Origin: Eggerthella sinensis
GTDB taxonomy: Bacteria > Actinomycetota > Coriobacteriia > Coriobacteriales > Eggerthellaceae
NCBI RefSeq assembly: GCF_003339815.1
Contig: NZ_PPTT01000004.1
Span: forward strand, 1-64,000
Direction of reading: 5' to 3'
Length of the DNA: 64,000 bases
The translations under genes were made by a program, and so were the position numbers. The notes beneath the pieces are model-generated. The model was not told where the DNA came from and searched no databases. It worked only from the letters and a program-made list of their open reading frames with translations. Shown piece after piece: positions 40,729 through 49,194 of the stretch; position 1 is the first letter of the stretch; each line of letters opens with the position of its first letter.

Positions 40729-41847
40729 ATGCACGACATCAACCTGGGGGCGACCATCGCGCGCGAGCGCCGCGCGGCCGGCATCACGCAGGGCGAGCTG
40801 GCCGCTCACCTGGGCGTGACGAAGGCGGCCGTGTCGAAGTGGGAGCTGGGGCAGAGCGTGCCCGACGTGGCGCTGCTGCCGCGCATCGCCACGTTCTTCG
40901 CGCTCACGCTCGACGAGCTGTTCGACTACCGCCCGCAGCTGAGCAACGAGGACATCCGCGCCGCGTACCTGCAGCTGTTCGCGCGCTTCGCCGACGAACC
41001 CGACGCCGTGTGCGAACAGGCGGAACGCCTCGTCGCCGACCATTATTCCTGCTGGCCGCTGCTGCAGCAGATGGGGCTGCTCTACCTGCAATGCGCGGGG
41101 CTTGCGCCCGAGCGCATGCCCGAGCTGGCCCGGCGCGCGACCGCGCTGTTCGAGCGCGTCGAGACGAACGCCGACGACGTTGAGCTGGTGCGCGGCGCGC
41201 GCATGATGCGCGCGGTGATGCTCAGCATGCAGGACGGGGTGGACGAGGCCATCGAGTTGATGGAGAGCCTGAAATCCGACAAGCCGTTGGGTATCGAGAT
41301 GCTGCTGGCAAGCATGCACTATCAGAAGGGCGATATCGAAGCGAGCAAGAAGCTGTACCAGGCATCGATGGGGTCGAGCGCGATGAACCTGATCGCGTGC
41401 ATTTCGTCGCAGCTGATGCTGTATGCCGAGGACGCGCCGCACCTCGAGGCGCTGCTGCGGGCAGGCGAGGGCGTGCTGCACGGCTTCGGTCTGGAGGAGA
41501 CGAACCCGACGACGGCGCTCACGTTTTTGGCGAGGGCGTCCACGGCCTGCCTGATGGCGCGTGACGAAGACAGCGCCGAGCGCTACCTGGAGCGTTTCAT
41601 CGCGCTGCTCGAGGGCCGTGATGTCGAGGAGCTGCTGTTCGGCACGCGGGAAAGCGTGTTGTACGACCTTGTGCCCGAGCTGACGGGGATCGACCCCGAT
41701 CAGCAGGAGGCGGCTCGCACGCAGTTTCAGACGTTCGCTTTCAAGGAGCAATGCAAGCAGGCGGTGCTGTTGCAACCGGCATGGGCCGAGCGCGCCGACG
41801 ATGCGCGGTTCAGGCCGCTGCTCGACCGATTGGAGGCGATCCGATGA
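40729..41847 (+). CDS. XRE-family regulator with C-terminal helical-repeat region
   Basis: 372 residues from ATG 40729 (GGGAG upstream; MHDINLGATIARERRAAG). The helix-turn-helix is ITQGELAAHLGVTKAAVSKW followed by the PDVALLPRIATFFALTLDEL extension typical of XRE proteins. The remaining 300 residues are helical and TPR-like (AAYLQLFARFADEPDAVCEQ, AMNLIACISSQLMLYAED). This resembles regulators that control a linked ABC transporter. It overlaps the ATPase gene by ATGA and is preceded by phased GTCAACCG boxes. Confidence 0.88.
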   Translation: MHDINLGATIARERRAAGITQGELAAHLGVTKAAVSKWELGQSVPDVALLPRIATFFALTLDELFDYRPQLSNEDIRAAYLQLFARFADEPDAVCEQAERLVADHYSCWPLLQQMGLLYLQCAGLAPERMPELARRATALFERVETNADDVELVRGARMMRAVMLSMQDGVDEAIELMESLKSDKPLGIEMLLASMHYQKGDIEASKKLYQASMGSSAMNLIACISSQLMLYAEDAPHLEALLRAGEGVLHGFGLEETNPTTALTFLARASTACLMARDEDSAERYLERFIALLEGRDVEELLFGTRESVLYDLVPELTGIDPDQQEAARTQFQTFAFKEQCKQAVLLQPAWAERADDARFRPLLDRLEAIR

Positions 41848-42506
41848 GCCGAACCGTGTTGCAGGTGGAGCGCCTCGCGTACCGCTACGGCAAGACCGAG
41901 GTGTTCGCCGACGTGTCCTTCGCGCTGCAAGAAGGCGAGATCGCCCTGCTCACGGGGCCGAACGGGGCGGGCAAGTCCACGATGCTGCGCTGCTTGGCCG
42001 GATGGGACGCGCCGCGGGAGGGCGGCGTCGAGCTGGTCGGGAAGCGCTTCGACGGCTCGGACCGCGCGGCGCGGCGCCTCGTGACGTTCGTGCCCGACGT
42101 GCCCTCCTTCTACGACGACCTCACCGCGGGCGAGCACCTGCGCTTCGTGCGGCAGGCGATGCGGCTGCCCGCGTCCGACGACCCCTCGGAGCGGCTCATG
42201 GAGCGCTTCGGCCTCGACGGGCAACGCGATCAGCTGCCTTCGTCCTACTCGCGCGGCATGCGGCAGAAGCTCGCGCTCGTGCTGGCCTTCGCCCGCGCGC
42301 CGCGCCTGCTACTGCTCGACGAGCCGTACGGGCCGCTCGACCCCGATGCGGCCGTCGTGCTGAGCGAGCTCATCGACGAAGCGCGCGCCGCGGGCACCGC
42401 CGTGTTGGCCAGCTGCCATCACGACGTGCCGAACCTGCAGCCCGATCTGCTGCTGCACCTCGAAGGCGGCCGGCTCGCGCAGCGCGCCGCACGGGACGAG
42501 GCCTGA
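41844..42506 (+). CDS. ABC transporter ATP-binding protein
   Basis: 220 residues starting in the XRE stop overlap. Walker A GPNGAGKST near 38-46, signature SYSRGMRQKLALV near 130, Walker B LLLLDEPYGPLDP near 152, and H-loop ASCHHDV. It powers the permease encoded 5 bases after it. The organisation XRE-ATPase-permease suggests an exporter for peptides or drugs; the substrate is unknown. Confidence 0.9.
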   Translation: MSRTVLQVERLAYRYGKTEVFADVSFALQEGEIALLTGPNGAGKSTMLRCLAGWDAPREGGVELVGKRFDGSDRAARRLVTFVPDVPSFYDDLTAGEHLRFVRQAMRLPASDDPSERLMERFGLDGQRDQLPSSYSRGMRQKLALVLAFARAPRLLLLDEPYGPLDPDAAVVLSELIDEARAAGTAVLASCHHDVPNLQPDLLLHLEGGRLAQRAARDEA

Positions 42507-42510
42507 TGCC

Positions 42511-44019
42511 ATGCGTGATGTGAGGCTGCTCCTGTGGTTGCGCGTGCGGCATGCGCGCTGGACGCTCAACCGGCTCATGCACTTCGTGGGCGCGGGCATC
42601 GACGACGACGGCTGGGCCGAGCGCGCCTATCAGCTGTACGCGCTTGCCCTCATGCTCGTGTGGCTCGTGCTCATGGCGGCGGCGCTGCTGTACGGGGTGC
42701 GGGAGGCGTTCGCCGCGGCCGACGCGTCCCTGCACCTGATCGCGCTGCAGCTCGTGCTGCTCGTCGGCGCCCTCGTGCTGGCGCGGCGCGGCATCGCCGC
42801 CGTGCGCACCTCTCCGCTGAAGCTGTCGCATCCCGACATCGCCTACCTTGCGGCAAGCGCCCTGAGCGCGCGGGCGCTCGTGGGCGTCGCCGCCGTCGTG
42901 CAGGGGCTTGCGGGCGGCGCGGCGCTGTTCGTGCTCGGCGCCCTCGTGGGCGTGGGGCTCGAGAGCGCCGGCGTGCTGGCGATGCCGCCCGCGGCGCTCG
43001 GCCTTGCGGCGGCGCCGCTCGGCACGGGCGCGGTGCTGGCCGGGTGGCTTGCCGGCGTCGCGCGCTTGGCCGCCGCGCGCTGGCGCACGCGCACGTCGGT
43101 GGCGGTGGGGGCCGGGTTCGTCGTCGCGGCCGTCGGCTGGGCGGCCGCGGTGAGCGCGTCGGGGCCGTCCGTGCTGTACGCCCCCGCGACGCTCATCGCG
43201 GTGGGCGTCCTTGCGGCGCTCGTCTGCCTTGCGCTCGGCGTTGCGCTCGCGATGCGCGCGCCGCGCATCGACATGACCCTCGTCATCGAGGAGAGCACGC
43301 TGCACGCCGACCTCTGCCGCTTCGACGTGCTCTCGCCCCTCGACCGCAACGACATCGCCGCCTATCAGCGCCGTCGCAAGCTCGCGGCCCGGCCCGTGCG
43401 GTTCGGGCTGGCGCGCGGGGAAGGCCGCGCCGCGCTCGTGGCGCATGCGGCGCTGTCGCACCTGCGGCAGTACGACGGCATCCCGCTGCTGCTCATGCAA
43501 GGGTCGTTCGTCGTGCCGCTCGGCGTGTTGGCCGTCCTCGGTGTGGGCGGCCCTGCGCTGTTCCTGTTCTGGCTGAGCGCGCTCGTCATGGCGCCGATGG
43601 GCGTGCGCGAGGCGACGCGGGCGTTTCGCGACGACATGCGCAACCGCCTCGTGCGCGACCGTCTGCCCTTCGGGGCGCTCGAGCTGCTCGTGTTCGACTC
43701 GCTGCCCGCGTTCGCGCTCACGACGCTCGTCGCGTGCGCCGTGAGTGTCGCGCTGGCCCCGGCCGCCGTGCCGTTGCCCGCCGTGCTCGTCTTGGCCGTG
43801 CTGCTCAACGTCGGGCCGCTGCTGTGCTGCGGGCTCGACGCGGTGCGCCTCGGCCCGCGCGGCCCGCGCCTGTGCTACGAGTACGGCGCCCTCGCGTTCG
43901 TGGGCACGGCCTTCCTGCTCGCGCTGCGCTCGTCGGTGCCCGAGATCGCGGCCGGCATGGCCCTCGTCTGCATCCTCCTCGCCGTCGCCGTCCGCAGCAG
44001 CGTGGAGTGCGCGGGGTAG
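42511..44019 (+). CDS. ABC transporter permease
   Basis: 502 residues with about ten to twelve membrane segments, such as LALMLVWLVLMAAALLYGVR, LQLVLLVGALVLARRGIAAV and LFLFWLSALVMAPMGVREA, and soluble loops (VIEESTLHADLCRFDVLSPL). It is larger than typical ABC-2 permeases and resembles fused-type or BceB-unlike exporters in Actinobacteria. It starts 5 bases after the ATPase gene and is its obvious partner. Confidence 0.8.
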   Translation: MRDVRLLLWLRVRHARWTLNRLMHFVGAGIDDDGWAERAYQLYALALMLVWLVLMAAALLYGVREAFAAADASLHLIALQLVLLVGALVLARRGIAAVRTSPLKLSHPDIAYLAASALSARALVGVAAVVQGLAGGAALFVLGALVGVGLESAGVLAMPPAALGLAAAPLGTGAVLAGWLAGVARLAAARWRTRTSVAVGAGFVVAAVGWAAAVSASGPSVLYAPATLIAVGVLAALVCLALGVALAMRAPRIDMTLVIEESTLHADLCRFDVLSPLDRNDIAAYQRRRKLAARPVRFGLARGEGRAALVAHAALSHLRQYDGIPLLLMQGSFVVPLGVLAVLGVGGPALFLFWLSALVMAPMGVREATRAFRDDMRNRLVRDRLPFGALELLVFDSLPAFALTTLVACAVSVALAPAAVPLPAVLVLAVLLNVGPLLCCGLDAVRLGPRGPRLCYEYGALAFVGTAFLLALRSSVPEIAAGMALVCILLAVAVRSSVECAG

Positions 44020-44024
44020 GACGC

Positions 44025-44053
44025 TTGTCTGGGGCACTCGGATGCCCTACAAT
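44025..44053 (+). promoter_or_regulatory. Promoter of the UvrA-like gene
   Basis: TTGTCT (44025-44030) and TACAAT (44048-44053), 17 bases apart; the leader to ATG 44093 is about 33 bases. Confidence 0.7.
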
Positions 44054-44092
44054 CAGGGTTTTCTCGCTTGCCGCTCACGGAAGGGGCGCCCC

Positions 44093-46567
44093 ATGCCGAA
44101 CATTTCCATTCGCAACGCTACCGAGGGAAACCTGCGCGGCGTGTCGCTCGACATTCCGAAGGACAAGCTCGTGGTGTTCACGGGGCTGTCGGGGTCCGGC
44201 AAGTCCACGCTGCTCATCGACGTGCTGTTCAACGAATGCCAGCGGCTCTACCTCGAGGCGCTCGGGCTCGAGGGCATCCGCAAGCCGGCCGTCGACCGCA
44301 TCGGCGGCGCGTCGCCCGCCATCCTCGTCTCGCAGACCGACGCCAACAAAAACCCGCGTTCCACCGTGGGCACGATGACCGACGTGTACACCGACCTGCG
44401 CATGGTGTTCGAGAAGCTGCACGTGCGCACGTGTCCGCACTGCGGCGCGCCCATCAGCTCGGACGCGTGTGTCGAGGAAACCGAGAAGCGCGGCAGCGAC
44501 TTCTTCGTGTTCATGCGCTGCGCCTCCTGCGACTTCCGCATGCCGAAGCTCACGCGTACCCAGTTCTCGTTCAACACGAAGGAGGGCGCGTGTCCTACCT
44601 GCGGAGGGCTGGGGAAAACGCTCGTCATCGACGAGACGGCCGTGCTCGACGAGAACCGTTCGCTCGAGGACGGCGCGGTGGATTTCTGGGTGCAGCGCTA
44701 CAAGGACTACATGATCGACAGCCTGTACGCGGCGTATCGCCACTACGGCCTCGACGTGCCCGCGGGCGTGCCGGTGGCGCACTTCGACCGCCTGCAGCGG
44801 GAGATCCTGCTGAACGGCACGGCGAGCCCCGCGGTGGCCGAGGCGTTTCCGAACGTTGCGGGGCCGAAGACGGTGGCCGCGGGGAAGTTCGAAGGCCTCT
44901 TCCCGCTGCTGTGGCGGCGCTTGTCCGAGCATGAGGGCAGCGCGAAGAGCATGGACGGCTACTTCCGTTCCGCGCGTTGCGCCGCGTGCGGCGGCGAGCG
45001 TCTGGCCGAGCTCGGCCGCACGGCCACGGTGCGCGGCACGCGCCTGCCCGAGCTGGCCGTCTTGTCGCTCGAGTGCATCCTGGCCTGGACGCGCGATCTC
45101 GATGCCGCGCTCACGCCCGCGCAGCGCGCCCTCGTGGCCGACTACCTGCGCGACATCGACACGAAGCTCGAACGCTACCGCCAGGTGGGGCTTGGCTACC
45201 TCACGCTCGACCGCCAGGTGATCACGCTCTCGGGCGGCGAGCTGCAGCGGATGCGCCTGGCCAGCGTGTTGGACTCGGAGCTGTCGGGCGTCATCTACAT
45301 CCTCGACGAGCCCACCGCGGGCCTGCACCCGCGCGACACGGAGGGGCTCGTGGAGGTGCTCAAGAAGCTGCGCGACCGGGGCAACACCGTGCTGGTCATC
45401 GAGCATGACCCTGACGTCATGCGCGCGGCCGACGTGCTGGTGGACGTGGGTCCCGGCTCGGGCGCGCACGGCGGGTCCATTGTGGCCACGGGCACGTTAG
45501 CCGAGGTGGCGGCGGTGCCGGCATCGGCCACGGGGCGGTGGCTGCGCGGGCCGCATGCGCCCAAGACGGCGTTCCGCTCGGCGACGACGCCGGCCGTGCG
45601 AGTGCGCGACGCGCGCCTGTTCAACCTGCGCGGCATCGACGTGGACATCCCCGCGGGCTGTCTCACGGCCGTCACGGGGCCGTCGGGCTCGGGCAAGTCC
45701 ACGCTCGTGTTCGAGCTCGTGGCCTGCGGCGACGGCGCGCGCGAAGGCGGCACCGTGAGCGGCACCGCGCAGTTCGACCGGCTGGTGGACGTGGGGCAGG
45801 CGCCGCTTGCCCGGATGAAGCGCTCGAACGTGGCCACGTACGCGGGGGCCGCCGCCGACATCCGCACGCTGTTCGCCGCCACCGATGCGGCGAAGCGGGC
45901 GGGGCTCGAAGCGAAGCACTTCTCGTTCAACGCGCCCGGCGGCCGCTGCGAGCGTTGCGAGGGGCTGGGCACGGTGACCAGCAACATGCTGTTCTTCACC
46001 GACATCGAAGCCACGTGCCCCGTGTGCGGCGGCAAGCGGTTCACCGACGAGGTGCTGGCGGTGACGTACGAGGGCGCGTCCATCGACGACGTCATGCGCC
46101 TGTCGGTGGAGGAGGCCGCCGCGTTCTTCGCACGCGCCGCGAGCGGCCGGGCGACTGCGGCCGGGCGGCGCATCGTGCGCACGCTCGGCCTGCTCGAGGA
46201 CGTGGGGCTGGGCTACCTCATGCTCGGCCAGACGCTCACCACGTTGTCGGGCGGCGAGGGCCAGCGCCTCAAGCTGGCGAAGGAGCTCATCGAGAACAAG
46301 GGCCGCACGAACCTCTACCTGCTCGACGAGCCCACGTGCGGCCTGCATCCCCAGGACGTCGACCACTTCCTCGCCCTGGTGGACCGGTTGGTGGATGCGG
46401 GCAACACCGTCGTGGTGGTAGAGCACAACCCGCAGGTCATCGATCGGGCGGACTGGGTGATCGACCTCGGTCCCGACGGCGGAGACAAGGGCGGCGAGGT
46501 GGTGTTCGCGGGCACCCCGGCCGACCTGCGCGCTTCGGGCGTCGGCGCGACGGCGGCGTACCTGTAG
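44093..46567 (+). CDS. UvrA-like ABC ATPase (UvrA2/drug-resistance type)
   Basis: 824 residues with two ABC modules, each with Walker A (GLSGSGKST near 30, GPSGSGKST near 530), signature (TLSGGELQRMRLA and TLSGGEGQRLKLAKEL) and Walker B (YILDEPTAGLHPRD; YLLDEPTCGLHPQD). Zinc-finger pairs are seen: CPHCGAP, CPTCGG, CERCEG and CPVCGG. It is shorter than UvrA (about 940), as in UvrA2/DrrC-like paralogs lacking the UvrB-binding domain. These bind DNA and often give resistance to DNA-binding drugs. It has its own promoter, so it is separate from the upstream exporter. Confidence 0.88.
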   Translation: MPNISIRNATEGNLRGVSLDIPKDKLVVFTGLSGSGKSTLLIDVLFNECQRLYLEALGLEGIRKPAVDRIGGASPAILVSQTDANKNPRSTVGTMTDVYTDLRMVFEKLHVRTCPHCGAPISSDACVEETEKRGSDFFVFMRCASCDFRMPKLTRTQFSFNTKEGACPTCGGLGKTLVIDETAVLDENRSLEDGAVDFWVQRYKDYMIDSLYAAYRHYGLDVPAGVPVAHFDRLQREILLNGTASPAVAEAFPNVAGPKTVAAGKFEGLFPLLWRRLSEHEGSAKSMDGYFRSARCAACGGERLAELGRTATVRGTRLPELAVLSLECILAWTRDLDAALTPAQRALVADYLRDIDTKLERYRQVGLGYLTLDRQVITLSGGELQRMRLASVLDSELSGVIYILDEPTAGLHPRDTEGLVEVLKKLRDRGNTVLVIEHDPDVMRAADVLVDVGPGSGAHGGSIVATGTLAEVAAVPASATGRWLRGPHAPKTAFRSATTPAVRVRDARLFNLRGIDVDIPAGCLTAVTGPSGSGKSTLVFELVACGDGAREGGTVSGTAQFDRLVDVGQAPLARMKRSNVATYAGAAADIRTLFAATDAAKRAGLEAKHFSFNAPGGRCERCEGLGTVTSNMLFFTDIEATCPVCGGKRFTDEVLAVTYEGASIDDVMRLSVEEAAAFFARAASGRATAAGRRIVRTLGLLEDVGLGYLMLGQTLTTLSGGEGQRLKLAKELIENKGRTNLYLLDEPTCGLHPQDVDHFLALVDRLVDAGNTVVVVEHNPQVIDRADWVIDLGPDGGDKGGEVVFAGTPADLRASGVGATAAYL

Positions 46568-46598
46568 GGGGCGGTGCGCCGCGCGCCGGGACGCGCGG

Positions 46599-47336
46599 CT
46601 AGCGGGCCTTCTCGGCCGCCACGATCAGCATCATGGGGCGGCGAAGCTCGTCGCGCATGCCCTCGACGACGTCGAGCAGATGCGGCGCGGGCTGCGGTTC
46701 CACCACGCGCTTGATGGCGAATCCGCTGTTCAGCAGCGTGTCGAGGTAGGTGGTGAGCGTCTTGTGGTACTTCGTGACGCGCTCGCCCAGAAACACCGCG
46801 TCGCGCGGCCCTTCGGCGAAATAGCCGTCGACCGGCCAGTGGGCGCGCTCGCCGTGCGCATCGTAGAACCAATCCTGGTTGCCGTAGGCGGTGAACACGG
46901 GATGCTCGACCGAGAACACGAAGCTGCCGCCGGGCGCGAGGCACGACGCGATGCGCTTGCACACGACGCCGAAATCGGGCGTGTAGTGGAAGGCGAGCGA
47001 GCTCAGCACGATATCGAACGAGTCGGCGGGGAAGTCGAGATCTTCCATGGCCACGCGTTCGTACGATACCTGGGGGAACGCGGTTTTCTCGCGCGCGACG
47101 TCGAGCATGTTGCGCGATATGTCGGTGCCCACCACGCGCGCCGCACCGTGCTCGGCGGCGTAGATGCAGTGCCAGCCGAAGCCGCAGCCCACGTCCAGCA
47201 CGCGTTTGCCGGCGAAGTCGGGCAGGAGCCGTTCGAATTCCTCCCATTCGCCCGCCGCGCTCAATCCCTCCACCGAACGGGGGAACTGGGAATACTTCTC
47301 GAAGAACGCTTCGTCGTCGTAGGCGTTTTCCTTCAT
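46599..47336 (-). CDS. Class I SAM-dependent methyltransferase
   Basis: 245 residues beginning MKENAYDDEAFFEKYSQFPR. Motif I is VLDVGCGFGWHCIYAAEHGA, with VVGTDISRNML and FDIVLSSLAFHYTPDF, the UbiE/Methyltransf_11 pattern. YSQFPRS near the N-terminus is common in a family of small-molecule methyltransferases of gut bacteria. A tiny membrane peptide gene lies 66 bases upstream on the same strand. The substrate is unknown. Confidence 0.87.
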   Translation of the reverse strand: MKENAYDDEAFFEKYSQFPRSVEGLSAAGEWEEFERLLPDFAGKRVLDVGCGFGWHCIYAAEHGAARVVGTDISRNMLDVAREKTAFPQVSYERVAMEDLDFPADSFDIVLSSLAFHYTPDFGVVCKRIASCLAPGGSFVFSVEHPVFTAYGNQDWFYDAHGERAHWPVDGYFAEGPRDAVFLGERVTKYHKTLTTYLDTLLNSGFAIKRVVEPQPAPHLLDVVEGMRDELRRPMMLIVAAEKAR

Positions 47337-47402
47337 GAATGCCGCTTTCGTCGGGTCTTATCCGTCGGCCGGATGCGCCCGGTTCGGGGCGTGCGGGTGA
47401 TT

Positions 47403-47519
47403 TTACGCCACCGTGCGCCGCTTGGCCATGGGCCGTGCGTGTCCGCCGCGCAGGAGCGTCTCGGCCATCACGCCCAGGGCGACGGCGACGAGGATGGCGA
47501 ACGCTTTGATCTTCCTCAT
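47403..47519 (-). CDS. Small single-pass membrane peptide, 38 residues
   Basis: Starts MRKIKAFAILVAVALGVMAE, a short basic lead, one hydrophobic helix and a basic tail (RPMAKRRTVA). AGGAGG is placed before the ATG (GAGGAGGCCCTC). It lies upstream of the methyltransferase in the same direction. Too short for ordinary gene callers. Could be a small regulator or membrane-protein partner. Confidence 0.55.
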   Translation of the reverse strand: MRKIKAFAILVAVALGVMAETLLRGGHARPMAKRRTVA

Positions 47520-47611
47520 GAGGGCCTCCTCTCGTTCGGCTGCGGCACCCGCGGCACCGCTTCGATGGTTCCCAGTCTACGCGGCCTACCTTGCACCTCG
47601 CTTGCCCGTAC

Positions 47612-47640
47612 CTTTCACGCGCCTTACATTCGCGTACAAT
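47612..47640 (+). promoter_or_regulatory. Promoter of the MmcQ/YjbR gene
   Basis: CTTTCA (47612-47617) and TACAAT (47635-47640), 17 bases apart; the leader to ATG 47693 is about 45 bases. Confidence 0.55.
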
Positions 47641-47692
47641 GGGGTCGAAACGCAGGTGCGGCAAGGATGCGAGCGGAGAAAGGGGAAGGCGC

Positions 47693-48052
47693 ATGCAGAC
47701 GAGGGACGAGGCGCTCGCGGCGTGCCTGGAATTGCCCGGCACGTTCGCCGACCAGCCGTTTCGCGACGACAACTGGACGGTGGCGCGCCACGTGCGCAAC
47801 CGCAAGGTGTTCGCGTGGGTGTTCGAACGCGAAGGGCGCGTGTGGGTGAACCTGAAGTGCGACCCCGAGTGGCGCGACGCGTTGCGGCAGCGCTTCGACG
47901 CGGTGGTGCCGGCATACCACCTGAACAAGGTGCACTGGAACTCCGTCATCCTCGACGGCACGGTGCCCGACGACGACGTGCGCAGCATGATCGCCGAAAG
48001 CTACGAGCTGACGAAGCCGAAGCCGCCCCGCGTCCCCAAGCGCGACGCCTAG
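47693..48052 (+). CDS. MmcQ/YjbR family protein
   Basis: 119 residues from an ATG with GAGAAAGGGGAAGG upstream (MQTRDEALAACLELPGTFAD). YjbR/CyaY-like fold signatures: FVWV-like VFAWVFEREGRVWVNLKC and HLNKVHWNSVILDGTVPDDD. Members are small DNA-binding-like proteins with no settled role. Length matches the family. Confidence 0.9.
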   Translation: MQTRDEALAACLELPGTFADQPFRDDNWTVARHVRNRKVFAWVFEREGRVWVNLKCDPEWRDALRQRFDAVVPAYHLNKVHWNSVILDGTVPDDDVRSMIAESYELTKPKPPRVPKRDA

Positions 48053-48163
48053 CCCTCGCGTGACGGCGGGCTAACGGTTGGGAGCGCGTTCGGTGCCGGT
48101 TTGGACGCGCCGGTGCGCGGCGGGGTACCATCGGAGCCGATACGGTGACACGATGGGAGCAAC

Positions 48164-49156
48164 ATGAACGGGATCGCGCGGGTGCTGTCCGGCGGCAGCG
48201 TGGACGAGGCCTACCTCGCCCGGATGGAGCGCAGCGTGTTCGCCGTGGTGGACGACCCGCTCAAGCAGCTGTCCTCGTTCTTTTTGTGCATCGTGCTGTC
48301 GGCCGTGGTGGCGACGGGCGGCATCGCGGCCGCCTCGCCGGCCATCATCATCGGCGCCATGATCATCGCCCCGCTCATGATGCCCATCGTGGGCACGTCC
48401 TTCGCCGTCACGCGCGGCCGTCCTCGCCAGGCGTTTCGAGCGCTGGCCGTGGCCGCGGGCGGCGCGCTCGCGGTGGTGGCGGTGGCGTGCCTCGTGACGG
48501 CGCTGCTGCCGGCGGGGGTGCCGCTTGCGGGCAATCCCGAGGTCGCCTCGCGGGTGGAGCCGCGCGTGGTGGACCTCGTGGTGGCCGTGGCGTCCGGGTT
48601 CGTGGGCGCGCTCGCCGTGGCGCGCGACGACATCGCCGAAGCGCTGCCGGGCGTGGCGGTGGCCGTGTCCATCGTGCCGCCGCTATGCGTGGCGGGCGCG
48701 GCGCTCACGCAGGGCGCGCTCGCCATGGCGGGCGGCGCGCTGCTGCTGTTCTTCGTCAATTTCTTCTCCATCCAACTGGCCGGCAACCTGGCCTTCTTCC
48801 TCATGGGCTTCGGCCGGCGCGACCGCGCGGGCGCCGTGGCGCGGCGCGTGTGGTACGCCACGGCGCTCGTGGGCACGCTGCTCGTGCTCGCGCCGCTGGC
48901 CGCTGCGAGCAACCGCCTCGTGCAGAGCGCTTCCGACGAGCACGCGGCGAAGGCGGCGGTGGCGCAGTGGCTCGACGGATCGGGCTACGAGGCCGTCGAC
49001 GTGAAGACCGCCGACGACGACGTGGCCGTGGAGATAGCGGGCGCGGGCCCCGAACCCTCCGCCGACGACCTCGCGGCGCGTCTGCGCGATGCGCACGTGG
49101 AGGTGGACGAGGCCCGCGTGGTGGTGCTGCACGAGGATCGCGCCGCGGTGGGGTAG
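48164..49156 (+). CDS. DUF389 domain membrane protein (TIGR00341-like)
   Basis: 330 residues. After a short N-terminus come the family core segments: QLSSFFLCIVLSAVVATGGI, SPAIIIGAMIIAPLMMPIVG, DDIAEALPGVAVAVSIVPPL and LLLFFVNFFSIQLAGNLAFF. About eight membrane helices and a soluble C-terminus of 90 residues. The function of DUF389 proteins is unknown. A GC hairpin after the stop faces the convergent gene. Confidence 0.9.
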   Translation: MNGIARVLSGGSVDEAYLARMERSVFAVVDDPLKQLSSFFLCIVLSAVVATGGIAAASPAIIIGAMIIAPLMMPIVGTSFAVTRGRPRQAFRALAVAAGGALAVVAVACLVTALLPAGVPLAGNPEVASRVEPRVVDLVVAVASGFVGALAVARDDIAEALPGVAVAVSIVPPLCVAGAALTQGALAMAGGALLLFFVNFFSIQLAGNLAFFLMGFGRRDRAGAVARRVWYATALVGTLLVLAPLAAASNRLVQSASDEHAAKAAVAQWLDGSGYEAVDVKTADDDVAVEIAGAGPEPSADDLAARLRDAHVEVDEARVVVLHEDRAAVG

Positions 49157-49178
49157 CGCCGGCGCGTCGGCGCTACCC
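49151..49178. terminator. Hairpin between the DUF389 and YhgE-like genes
   Basis: GGGTAGCGCC (49151-49160) and GGCGCTACCC (49169-49178) form a perfect 10-bp stem with an 8-base loop, spanning the DUF389 stop codon. No T-run follows; may stop both convergent transcripts. Confidence 0.55.
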
Positions 49179-49194
49179 GAAGGCGCGAATCGCG

